5,406 bases of DNA from Methylococcaceae bacterium (GTDB lineage Bacteria; Pseudomonadota; Gammaproteobacteria; Methylococcales; UBA1147): positions 1-5,406 of the forward strand of contig JAKEEL010000218.1 of the NCBI GenBank assembly GCA_022616595.1, given 5' to 3'. The notes under the pieces were generated by a model that made no database searches, was not told the DNA's origin, and saw nothing but the letters and a program-made list of their open reading frames with translations. Shown here in pieces: positions 1 to 5,406 of this stretch. The number at the start of each line of letters is the position of its first letter. Within the stretch, counting starts at the first letter, position 1. The position numbers and the translations under genes were made by a program.

Positions 1-3
1 AAG

Positions 4-31
4 AAAAACCTGCTCGGAACGCTCCCGATGC
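4..31 (-). terminator. Possible intrinsic terminator after fabF
   Basis: Just after the fabF stop the minus strand has TCGGGA (28-23) and TTCCGA (19-14), pairing over six positions with one G-T pair and a three-base GCG loop. GC (31-30) and GC (13-12) can extend the stem past one bulged A. A run of five T (8-4) follows three bases later. The stem is short and the window ends here. A reading frame starting TTG at 33 also stays open to the edge, so this could instead be the start of the next gene. Confidence 0.28.
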
Positions 32-35
32 AAAT

Positions 36-1277
36 TCAGAAGCGCTTGAAAACCAAAGTACCGTTGGTTCCGCCGAAGCCGAAAGAGTTCGACAAAACGA
101 CATCGATTCGCATTTCTCGCGCGCTATTCGGGACATAGTCGAGATCACATTCCGGATCCGGATTGTGCAGGTTGATCGTCGGCGGCGCGACCTGATCACG
201 CAACGCAAGCACCGAGAATACGGCCTCGATGCCCCCGGCGGCTCCGAGCATGTGTCCGGTCATGGACTTGGTCGAACTGATCGCGACCTTCCTGGCGTGG
301 TCTCCCAGCACCGATTTTACGGCCAAAGTTTCCGCGATATCACCGGCCGGGGTCGAGGTTCCATGCGCATTGATATAATCCACATCCGCCGCATTCAATT
401 TGGCATTGCGTAACGCGTTGTTCATGCAGCGGGCGGCACCCTCCCCGCCTTCGGAAGGTTGCGTCATATGATGGGCATCCGCGCTCATGCCATAGCCGAG
501 TAACTCGCCGTAAATATTCGCTCCGCGCTTTTTCGCATGTTCCAGTTCCTCGAGAACCAGAACGCCAGCACCATCACTCAAGACGAATCCGTCGCGTTCG
601 GCGTCCCACGGTCTGCTTGCCCCTTCCGGATCTTCGTTGCGCCGGGACAGAGCCCTTGCGGAAGCGAATCCACCCACGGCGGTTACCGAGGTCGCGGCCA
701 TCTCGGCGCCGCCCGCGACCATCACATCCGCATCGCCGTACTCGATTATTCGAGCGGCATCTCCGATGTTATGAGTTCCCGTGGTACAGGCCGTGACAAT
801 CGCGAAATTCGGTCCTTTCAAACCGAACTGAATAGAGAGGTTACCGGAAATCATATTGATAATGTTACCCGGCACGAAAAAAGGAGAGATCTTTCTGGCT
901 CCACCCTTGATGAAATCGCTATGGCCGGATTCGATACCGGTGATGCCGCCGATCCCGGCGCCGATTGCGACTCCGATGCGATCCGCGTTGCGATCATCGA
1001 TCTCGATCCCGGAATCTTGAATTGCCTGAATTCCAGCGGCCATGCCGTAATGGATGAACCCGTCCATTCGTTTCGAGTCTTTGGGATTGATATACTGGCT
1101 GATATCGAGATTCTTGATTTCTCCGCCGAATCGGGTCGAAAAACCGCTCGTATCGAATCCGGTTAAAGGGCCGATCCCGCTTTTCCCGGCCAGAATGTTC
1201 CGCCAGGTATCCCTTACGTTCAGTCCGACGGGTGTAACCGCACCAAGGCCGGTTACGACAATTCGTCTTCTACTCAA
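36..1277 (-). CDS. fabF: Beta-ketoacyl-ACP synthase II (FabF)
   Basis: FabF elongates acyl-ACP by decarboxylative condensation with malonyl-ACP; in E. coli it also adjusts unsaturated chain length with temperature. The 413 residues equal the E. coli length. The Cys-His-His triad is Cys164 (VTACTTG), His305 (NAHGTSTPAGD) and His342 (STKSMTGHMLGAAGG), with Lys337 also in place. The C-terminal SNSFGFGGTNGTLVF (396-410) carries the gating Phe loop. FabF is favoured over FabB by its position directly after acpP and by its close E. coli FabF-like wording (ASRPWDAERDGFVLSDGAG). The start is TTG at 1277: the first residues (MSRRRIVVTGLGAVTPVG) align with the known N-terminus, AAGGA sits six bases upstream, and no ATG lies in frame until Met71. 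Stop is TGA. A FabB-like role cannot be excluded from sequence alone. Confidence 0.97.
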   Translation of the reverse strand: MSRRRIVVTGLGAVTPVGLNVRDTWRNILAGKSGIGPLTGFDTSGFSTRFGGEIKNLDISQYINPKDSKRMDGFIHYGMAAGIQAIQDSGIEIDDRNADRIGVAIGAGIGGITGIESGHSDFIKGGARKISPFFVPGNIINMISGNLSIQFGLKGPNFAIVTACTTGTHNIGDAARIIEYGDADVMVAGGAEMAATSVTAVGGFASARALSRRNEDPEGASRPWDAERDGFVLSDGAGVLVLEELEHAKKRGANIYGELLGYGMSADAHHMTQPSEGGEGAARCMNNALRNAKLNAADVDYINAHGTSTPAGDIAETLAVKSVLGDHARKVAISSTKSMTGHMLGAAGGIEAVFSVLALRDQVAPPTINLHNPDPECDLDYVPNSAREMRIDVVLSNSFGFGGTNGTLVFKRF

Positions 1278-1366
1278 AACAATTCCTTCAGAAAGGCAAA
1301 TCGATAGTAAACGTAGCCGGCCGGGAGATCGCGGAATATGAACCCCCTGGCGGCTGATTGCCTGAA
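1278..1366 (-). other. Gap between acpP and fabF
   Basis: The 89 bases after the acpP TAA contain no open frame of note and no hairpin followed by a T-run. The palindrome CCGGCCGG near its middle is short. Nothing argues against read-through from acpP into fabF, and I see no convincing separate promoter here. Confidence 0.6.
1284..1288 (-). promoter_or_regulatory. Shine-Dalgarno sequence that fixes the TTG start of fabF
   Basis: AAGGA on the minus strand lies six bases before TTG at 1277. As no ATG or GTG in frame could give a normal FabF N-terminus, this strong site supports initiation at TTG. Confidence 0.8.
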
Positions 1367-1597
1367 TTACAGATGATTTTTGATGTAGTCAATCGCCTGC
1401 TGGACCGTGGTGATTTTTTCGGCTTCTTCGTCCGGAATTTCGCATTCGAATTCTTCTTCGAGCGCCATTACAAGTTCCACGGTATCCAGCGAATCCGCAC
1501 CGAGATCATCGACAAAAGACGATTCGGGAGTCAGTTCTTCTTTCACCCCCAACTGTTCGGTCACAATCTTTTTTACGCGTTCCGCAATGTCTTTCAT
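1367..1597 (-). CDS. acpP: Acyl carrier protein AcpP
   Basis: AcpP is the small acidic carrier to which growing acyl chains are attached through 4'-phosphopantetheine. It serves every enzyme of the pathway as well as PlsX and lipid A synthesis. The protein has 76 residues and is very rich in Asp and Glu. The attachment site is Ser36 in LGADSLD (32-38). It is followed by the recognition helix II TVELVMALEEEF (39-50) and the C-terminal EIPDEEAEKITTVQQAIDYIKNHL (53-76), almost the E. coli sequence. Compared with E. coli AcpP (78 residues) it is one residue shorter in the loop after helix I (KEELTPESSF) and one at the end. The ATG at 1597 has GAGGA nine bases upstream. A 221-base gap with a promoter candidate lies before it, consistent with separate, strong expression as known for acpP elsewhere. 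Confidence 0.99.
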   Translation of the reverse strand: MKDIAERVKKIVTEQLGVKEELTPESSFVDDLGADSLDTVELVMALEEEFECEIPDEEAEKITTVQQAIDYIKNHL

Positions 1598-1646
1598 AAT
1601 TGTTAATCCTCAAAACGGTTGTTTCAGGCTGTGAATTAGCGGGGGA

Positions 1647-1674
1647 ATTGTATTCTGAATCGGAAAAAATACAA
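1647..1674 (-). promoter_or_regulatory. Candidate sigma-70 promoter of acpP
   Basis: On the minus strand a -35-like TTGTAT (1674-1669) is followed after 16 bases by TACAAT (1652-1647), which matches the -10 consensus at five of six positions. The -35 match is weak (three of six). Transcription would start near 1640, giving a leader of about 43 bases before the acpP ATG. The spacing, the AT-rich surroundings and the need for strong acpP expression support it. This is inference from sequence only. Confidence 0.5.
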
Positions 1675-1698
1675 AAATTTTTTACCTCGAACCATTCC

Positions 1699-1712
1699 GC
1701 TCCGCCCGGAGC
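1699..1712 (-). repeat. Short GC-rich hairpin in the fabG-acpP gap
   Basis: GCTCC (1712-1708) and GGAGC (1703-1699) form a perfect five-base-pair stem with a GGGC loop, standing out in an AT-rich stretch. There is no T-run directly after it on the minus strand, so it is not a standard intrinsic terminator. It may slow or partly stop read-through from fabG, or be chance. Confidence 0.35.
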
Positions 1713-1717
1713 TGATA

Positions 1718-1748
1718 ATTATTTCCTATAAAAAACGCGTAGTTTCAA
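1718..1748 (-). promoter_or_regulatory. Weak second promoter candidate upstream of acpP
   Basis: TTGAAA (1748-1743, five of six to the -35 consensus) is followed after 19 bases by AATAAT (1723-1718, five of six to the -10 consensus). The hexamers are good but the spacer is longer than the preferred 16-18 bases. The -35 box overlaps the end of the 24-base dyad by two bases, which would suit control by a bound protein. Speculative. Confidence 0.22.
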
Positions 1749-1770
1749 GATTATTTGGGGAAATTATCTT
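1747..1770 (-). repeat. Imperfect inverted repeat (10-base arms) between fabG and acpP
   Basis: On the minus strand the left arm AAGATAATTT (1770-1761) and the right arm AAATAATCTT (1756-1747) are reverse complements at nine of ten positions, separated by four C residues (1760-1757). It starts 49 bases beyond the fabG stop. It could be a protein-binding dyad or an AT-rich RNA hairpin. It is not a convincing terminator, because the stem is AT-rich and no T-run follows directly. Confidence 0.6.
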
Positions 1771-1818
1771 AACAAACAAAACTCTGACGGCTTCCATTCG
1801 GATCGCCTGCCTGACGGT

Positions 1819-2556
1819 TCAGGGCATGAACATCCCGCCGTTCACGTGCAAAGTCTCTCCACTGATGTAGGAGGCTCGCTCCGATGCCAAAAAGGCAACC
1901 GCATAGGCAACTTCTTCCGCCTCGCCAAGCCTTGCCAGCGGAATCGCATCGATCAGTGACTGCCTTTGGCTCTCGGGCAGCGCGCGCGTCATATCGGTAT
2001 CGATGAACCCCGGAGCAACCGAATTCACGGTAATATTGCGGGATCCCACTTCACGCGCGAGAGACTTACTGAATCCGATGATGCCTGCCTTCGCGGCCGA
2101 ATAGTTGGCCTGGCCGGCATTTCCCATGAGCCCGACCACCGAGGTGATATTGATAATCCGACCGTAGCGGGCTTTCAGCATGCCACGCAGACAGGCTCGG
2201 CTCATCCTGAAGACCGAAGACAGATTGGTCTCGAGAATCGCGTCCCATTCCTCGTCTTTCATCCTCATCAAGAGGTTATCGCGGGTAATTCCGGCATTAT
2301 TCACGAGGATGGCCGGAGGGCCGAAATCGCTGGTCACGGCCTTCACGAGCACCTCGATCGATTCCGCGCTGGAAACATCGAGTTTCATCCCGACCCCCGA
2401 TCCCCGCACTGCCGAAATGGCCGCGGAAATTTGTTCAGCCCCTGCTTCGGTGGTCGCGGTTCCGATCACCGTGTATCCTTCGGATACCAGATTCAGCGCA
2501 ATCGCACGGCCGATACCGCGGCTTGCCCCGCTGACCAGCGCGATTCGAGTGGTCAT
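1819..2556 (-). CDS. fabG: 3-oxoacyl-ACP reductase (FabG)
   Basis: FabG is the NADPH-dependent reductase that turns beta-ketoacyl-ACP into beta-hydroxyacyl-ACP in each elongation round. It is a classical short-chain dehydrogenase with a Rossmann fold. The 245 residues match the usual length (244 in E. coli). Visible are the cofactor loop SGASRGIG (9-16, Ser in place of the more common Thr before Gly), LVNNAGITRDNLLMRMKDEEW (84-104), and the catalytic tetrad Asn111, Ser139, Tyr152 and Lys156 in YSAAK. APGFIDTDMT (181-190) and the C-terminal GETLHVNGGMFMP follow. The frame stays open 37 codons upstream, but that extension lies inside fabD and has no family similarity. The ATG at 2556 aligns with known FabG proteins, overlaps the fabD TGA as ATGA, and has GGAG eight bases upstream. 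Confidence 0.98.
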   Translation of the reverse strand: MTTRIALVSGASRGIGRAIALNLVSEGYTVIGTATTEAGAEQISAAISAVRGSGVGMKLDVSSAESIEVLVKAVTSDFGPPAILVNNAGITRDNLLMRMKDEEWDAILETNLSSVFRMSRACLRGMLKARYGRIINITSVVGLMGNAGQANYSAAKAGIIGFSKSLAREVGSRNITVNSVAPGFIDTDMTRALPESQRQSLIDAIPLARLGEAEEVAYAVAFLASERASYISGETLHVNGGMFMP

Positions 2557-3500
2557 TCGCAATTCTCCATGGCTTTGTCCAGAGTGACCGGATCGAACAC
2601 GGGGTAGGCCTCGCACTCGCGTACGATTCGCTTGATCAGTCCGCTTAATACCTTGCCGGGGCCGCACTCAATAATTTTCGTAACCCCCTGGTCGTACAGA
2701 AATTTCATGGAATCCACCCAACGTACCGGACTGTACATCTGCTTGACCAATACGCTCCGAATGACCTCGGATTCCTCGTGCGAGGCAACATCGAAATTAT
2801 GAATCACCGGAACGGACGGCGCTTCGAAGTCGATTCCATGTAAAGTCTCGGAAAATTTCGACGCCGCGGACTGCATCAGGCCGCAATGCGACGGAACACT
2901 CACGGAAAGCATAATCGCCCGGCGCGCGCCGGCCGCCGATGCAGCTTCGATTGCCGCATGTACGGCGGAGGCGTTTCCGGCGATCACCACCTGACCGGGC
3001 GCGTTGAAATTGGCCGGAGACACGATACCCTCGGGGCCTGACACTTTTCGACAGATTTCAACGATGGCAGGATCTTCGAGACCCATGACCGCGGCCATCG
3101 CGCCGGCCTTTTCCGGAACGGCTTCCTGCATCAGCAGGGCGCGGCGCCTGACCAGCCCGATCGCTTCTTCGAATGAAATCGACTGGGCGCAAACCAAGGC
3201 CGTGAATTCGCCCAAGCTGTGCCCCGCCATCCATCCCGGACGAATCGGCGTCTGACTGCACCAGATTTCCCAGACCGCCACGCCTGCCGCCAGCATGATC
3301 GGTTGGGTGTTTTCAGTCCGGTTCAATAGATCCTCCGGACCTTCGGTCGCCACCTTCCAAAGATCCACGCGCAAGACTTCGGACGCCCTGGAAAAAACCT
3401 GCCGGACTTCCGGAAAGGATCCGGCGAGATCGGCCAGCATCCCGATGGACTGGGAACCCTGACCCGGAAAAACGAAAGCCAGATGATTGTATCGCTGCAT
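2553..3500 (-). CDS. fabD: Malonyl-CoA:ACP transacylase (FabD)
   Basis: FabD moves the malonyl group from malonyl-CoA to the phosphopantetheine arm of AcpP, supplying the extender unit to FabH and FabF. The 315 residues match the family (309 in E. coli). Visible are FPGQGSQ (11-17, oxyanion Gln14), the nucleophile elbow GHSLGE (93-98) with catalytic Ser95, Arg120 before the LMQEAVPE segment (binds the malonyl carboxylate in the family), catalytic His205 in VPSHC, Gln254 in VKQMYSPVRW and the late GPGKVLSGL (280-288). The ATG at 3500 is the only sensible start: an in-frame TGA lies nine bases upstream and the next Met falls beyond the FPGQGSQ motif. No Shine-Dalgarno sequence is visible before it. 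The TGA stop overlaps the fabG start as ATGA. Confidence 0.98.
   Translation of the reverse strand: MQRYNHLAFVFPGQGSQSIGMLADLAGSFPEVRQVFSRASEVLRVDLWKVATEGPEDLLNRTENTQPIMLAAGVAVWEIWCSQTPIRPGWMAGHSLGEFTALVCAQSISFEEAIGLVRRRALLMQEAVPEKAGAMAAVMGLEDPAIVEICRKVSGPEGIVSPANFNAPGQVVIAGNASAVHAAIEAASAAGARRAIMLSVSVPSHCGLMQSAASKFSETLHGIDFEAPSVPVIHNFDVASHEESEVIRSVLVKQMYSPVRWVDSMKFLYDQGVTKIIECGPGKVLSGLIKRIVRECEAYPVFDPVTLDKAMENCE
2565..2568 (-). promoter_or_regulatory. Shine-Dalgarno sequence of fabG inside the fabD end
   Basis: GGAG lies eight bases before the fabG ATG and within the last codons of fabD (MENCE). It decides for the short, 245-residue FabG against the longer open frame. Confidence 0.75.
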
Positions 3501-3533
3501 AACGGTGGATCAATTATCGAGTTATGTACCTGT

Positions 3534-4496
3534 TCAATATTGTATAAGTGCCGATCCCCATACAAACCCCCCGCCGAAGGCCTCCATCAGAACCACCTGC
3601 CCCGGGCGAATCCGAGCGTCCCGCACCGCTTCGTTGAGCGCGAGCGGAACCGACGCGGACGAGGTATTTCCCTGATTTTCAATCGTAACAATCACATGAT
3701 CCATCGACATTTGCAGTTTTCTCGCGGTCGCGGCAATAATCCGCGTATTCGCCTGGTGAGGTACCAGCCAGTCGATATCGGTCTTTTCCATTCCGTTCGC
3801 GGCCAATGTTTCGTCCACAATACGGCCGAGTGTATTGACTGCGACCTTGAATACATCGTTGCCCGACATCACGAGGTAGGATGATTCGTTCAGTCCGGGT
3901 TGAGCGTTCGGATTCGGAACGTAAAGAAGATCGTGATATTTTCCATCGGAATGGAGATGGGTGGAAAGGATTCCGGGTTCTTTTGAAACCTTGAGCAGAA
4001 CCGCGCCGGCCCCGTCTCCGAACAGGATGCAGGTGGTGCGATCCGACCAATCCAAAAGCCGGGAATTTATTTCGGTGCCGACCACCAGGACATAGTTCGC
4101 ATTGCCGGCCCGGATGAACTGATCCGCGATGCTCAACCCATACACGAATCCCGAGCAGGCGGCCTGGATATCGAATGCCGCGCAGTTCTGTATTCCGAGG
4201 CGCTGCTGCAACAAACACGCGGTGCTCGGGAATATCCGATCCGGCGTGCTGGTTGCGACAATGATCAGATCGATATCGTCGGCATCGAGATTTGCGGCAT
4301 CAAGCGCTTCGCGGGCCGCGATTTCGGCCATGCTCGAAGCGGTTTCGTGATCGGCCGCGATGCGCCGGCTGCGGATTCCGGTTCGCTCGAAAATCCAACT
4401 ATCGGACGTATCGACCATCCGCGACAAATCGTGGTTGGTCAATACTTTTTCGGGCAGATAACCACCGGTTCCGATAATCCGCGAATATTTTCTCAC
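3534..4496 (-). CDS. fabH: Beta-ketoacyl-ACP synthase III (FabH)
   Basis: FabH starts fatty-acid synthesis in the cytosol by condensing acetyl-CoA (or another short acyl-CoA) with malonyl-ACP. The 320 residues match the family length (317 in E. coli). The Cys-His-Asn triad of this thiolase-fold enzyme is visible: Cys114 in QAACSGF, His247 in VPHQANTR and Asn277 in ENQGNTSS. Also present are the N-terminal GTGGYLPEKVLTN (9-21), SWIFERTGI (33-41), GDGAGAVLL (160-168) and C-terminal FGGGFVWGSALI (307-318). The start is GTG at 4496, embedded in the plsX stop as GTGA. It is supported by AAGGA seven bases upstream and by the alignment of the N-terminus with known FabH proteins. Translation is probably coupled to plsX. 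Acyl-CoA chain-length preference cannot be read from the sequence with certainty. Confidence 0.98.
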   Translation of the reverse strand: MRKYSRIIGTGGYLPEKVLTNHDLSRMVDTSDSWIFERTGIRSRRIAADHETASSMAEIAAREALDAANLDADDIDLIIVATSTPDRIFPSTACLLQQRLGIQNCAAFDIQAACSGFVYGLSIADQFIRAGNANYVLVVGTEINSRLLDWSDRTTCILFGDGAGAVLLKVSKEPGILSTHLHSDGKYHDLLYVPNPNAQPGLNESSYLVMSGNDVFKVAVNTLGRIVDETLAANGMEKTDIDWLVPHQANTRIIAATARKLQMSMDHVIVTIENQGNTSSASVPLALNEAVRDARIRPGQVVLMEAFGGGFVWGSALIQY

Positions 4497-5406
4497 GCGG
4501 TTTTCCTTTCCGAGAAGATCTTTTCGACCCGTGCACCGATTTTCTCGATCACCGCCTGTTCGGCCTCCAAGCGCGCCGTTTTGATCGCATTCGCGAAAGC
4601 CAGCGCATCGGCGCCGCCGTGGCTCTTGATTACGATTCCGCGCAGTCCCAGCAGACTGGCTCCGTTATAGAGTCTCGGATCGATGCGATTTTTGACGGAC
4701 TTCAGGACCGGCCGCGCGATCAAGGCGGTTAATTTGGTCAACAAATTACGCGAGAAAGCTTGCTTGATTTCATGGCTGATCATTTTCGCGACTCCCTCCG
4801 CGGACTTCAACGCGACGTTTCCGACGAACCCGTCGGTCACGACGATGTCCACGTCTCCGGCACAAACGTCATCGCCTTCCGAGAAACCGACAAAATTGAA
4901 ATCCGCGTCGCTGAGCAATTTGGAGGCCTTCTTGACCTGGTCATTGCCCTTGATTTCTTCGGAGCCTATGTTCAACAACCCGATCTTGGGCCGATCGAGA
5001 TCCTCCACGGCCTTGACCAATTCGTTGGCCATGACGGCGAATTGAAACAGGTGCTCCGCCGTACACTCGACATTGGCGCCCAAATCCAACACGTAGGTAT
5101 GTCCGCGGATCGAGGGCAGGGTCGCGATGATCGCCGGTCGATCGATGCCGGGAATCATCTTAAGCACAAAACGTGCGGTCGCCATCAATGCGCCTGTGTT
5201 CCCGGCACTGACGCAGGCTCCGGCGATTCCGTCCCGGACCAGATTGATCGCGACACGCATCGATGAATCCTTTTTGTTGCGCAGTACCTTCGAGGGTTCG
5301 TCGTCCATTTCGACACGCTGGGAAGCGTGTTGGACCGATACCCGGTTTTTCAGATTTTCCGGAATCGAACGCAGCGCTGCGGCCAAGAGATTTTCGTCAC
5401 CCACCA
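4493..5406 (-). CDS. plsX: Phosphate acyltransferase PlsX, 5'-truncated by the window edge
   Basis: PlsX converts acyl-ACP and phosphate to acyl-phosphate, the acyl donor for PlsY in phospholipid synthesis; the family is a peripheral membrane or cytosolic enzyme. About 303 residues are visible, running to a TGA stop, and the frame is open to the right edge. Family signatures in the visible part are KKDSSMRVA (residues 45-52), ACVSAGNTGALM (63-74), LDLGANVEC (107-114), LLNIGSEEIKGND (143-155), TDGFVGNVALK (190-200) and YNGASLLGLRGIVIKSHG (246-263). The first visible codons (VGDENLL) align with the VGNPDAI region about 40 residues into E. coli PlsX, so the GTG at 5404 is an internal valine and not the start. 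The N-terminal DxMGGD motif lies outside the window. The stop overlaps the fabH start by four bases. Seen: motifs and open frame. Inferred: full length of about 340 residues. Confidence 0.96.
   Translation of the reverse strand, partial: VGDENLLAAALRSIPENLKNRVSVQHASQRVEMDDEPSKVLRNKKDSSMRVAINLVRDGIAGACVSAGNTGALMATARFVLKMIPGIDRPAIIATLPSIRGHTYVLDLGANVECTAEHLFQFAVMANELVKAVEDLDRPKIGLLNIGSEEIKGNDQVKKASKLLSDADFNFVGFSEGDDVCAGDVDIVVTDGFVGNVALKSAEGVAKMISHEIKQAFSRNLLTKLTALIARPVLKSVKNRIDPRLYNGASLLGLRGIVIKSHGGADALAFANAIKTARLEAEQAVIEKIGARVEKIFSERKTA

Larger units (their letters stand above)
1598..1818 (-). other. Non-coding gap between fabG and acpP (regulatory leader region)
   Basis: These 221 bases hold no credible gene. 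In reading order (minus strand) they contain an imperfect 24-base dyad (1770-1747), a weak promoter-like pair (1748-1718), a small GC-rich hairpin (1712-1699), a better promoter candidate (1674-1647) and the acpP Shine-Dalgarno sequence. The region is far richer in A and T than the flanking genes. In E. coli the gap at the same place is also about 200 bases and is associated with separate acpP transcription (known); the same role here is inferred. Confidence 0.8.

Noticed and set aside
537..1166. Long plus-strand open frame of 209 codons opposite fabF
   Set aside because: It lies fully antisense to a well-supported fabF, resembles no family I know, and has the uneven composition of a shadow frame.
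1784..1817. Direct repeat CCGTCAG just after the fabG stop (1817-1811 and 1790-1784)
   Set aside because: Seven bases seen twice is expected by chance at this scale, and it has no further structure.
1966..2607. Plus-strand open frame of 213 codons opposite fabG
   Set aside because: It is antisense to fabG, rich in His, Arg and Gly as expected of a shadow, and has no recognisable motif.
2557..2667. N-terminal extension of fabG by 37 codons
   Set aside because: It is read out of frame through fabD, has no short-chain dehydrogenase similarity, and the downstream ATG has the ribosome site and the family N-terminus.
3518..3536. Promoter-like TTGAAC and GATAAT between fabH and fabD
   Set aside because: The spacer is only 13 bases, too short for a sigma-70 promoter, and I see no better -35 box.
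3679..4218. Second minus-strand frame of 179 codons inside fabH
   Set aside because: It is out of frame with the intact FabH, which carries all catalytic residues.
4760..5266. Plus-strand open frame of 168 codons opposite plsX
   Set aside because: It is a shadow of conserved PlsX coding sequence with no independent support.
1..5406. Mobile elements, CRISPR arrays, tRNA or rRNA genes, or an undescribed system
   Set aside because: No terminal repeats, transposase or recombinase frames, regular spacers or RNA-gene signatures are visible. Known fab genes fill almost the whole window.

Overview
The window is a classic bacterial type II fatty-acid-synthesis (fab) cluster. All genes lie on the minus strand, so they read from the right edge to the left edge: plsX (5' end cut by the window) - fabH - fabD - fabG - acpP - fabF. 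This order is the one known from Escherichia coli and many other gamma- and beta-proteobacteria. Protein wording also fits that group, for example the AcpP core DLGADSLDTVELVMALEEEF and the FabG segment ITRDNLLMRMKDEEW. Base composition looks moderately GC-rich (judged by eye, not counted), with clearly AT-rich stretches only in the gene gap upstream of acpP. I cannot name the genus.

Layout. Bases 5406-4493 hold plsX without roughly its first 40 codons. fabH (4496-3534) starts with GTG inside the plsX stop (GTGA overlap). A 33-base gap leads to fabD (3500-2553), which has no visible Shine-Dalgarno sequence. fabG (2556-1819) begins in an ATGA overlap with the fabD stop. A 221-base AT-rich gap (1818-1598) follows, with a 24-base dyad, a small GC-rich hairpin and a good candidate promoter for acpP. 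acpP (1597-1367) is separated by 89 bases from fabF (1277-36), which starts with TTG behind a strong Shine-Dalgarno sequence. The last 35 bases of the minus strand hold a possible hairpin terminator, or the beginning of another gene.

How the genes work together. FabD loads malonyl groups onto AcpP. FabH condenses acetyl-CoA with malonyl-ACP to start a chain. FabF carries out later condensations, and FabG reduces each beta-ketoacyl-ACP. PlsX takes finished acyl chains from ACP to acyl-phosphate for phospholipid synthesis. The dehydratase (FabA/FabZ) and enoyl reductase (FabI/FabV type) are not in this window. All catalytic residues I could check are present, and no gene is broken apart from the edge truncation of plsX.

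I found no undescribed system. This is a conserved housekeeping region. The points worth a second look are regulatory or translational: the dyad and promoter candidates before acpP, the non-ATG starts, and the missing Shine-Dalgarno sequence at fabD.
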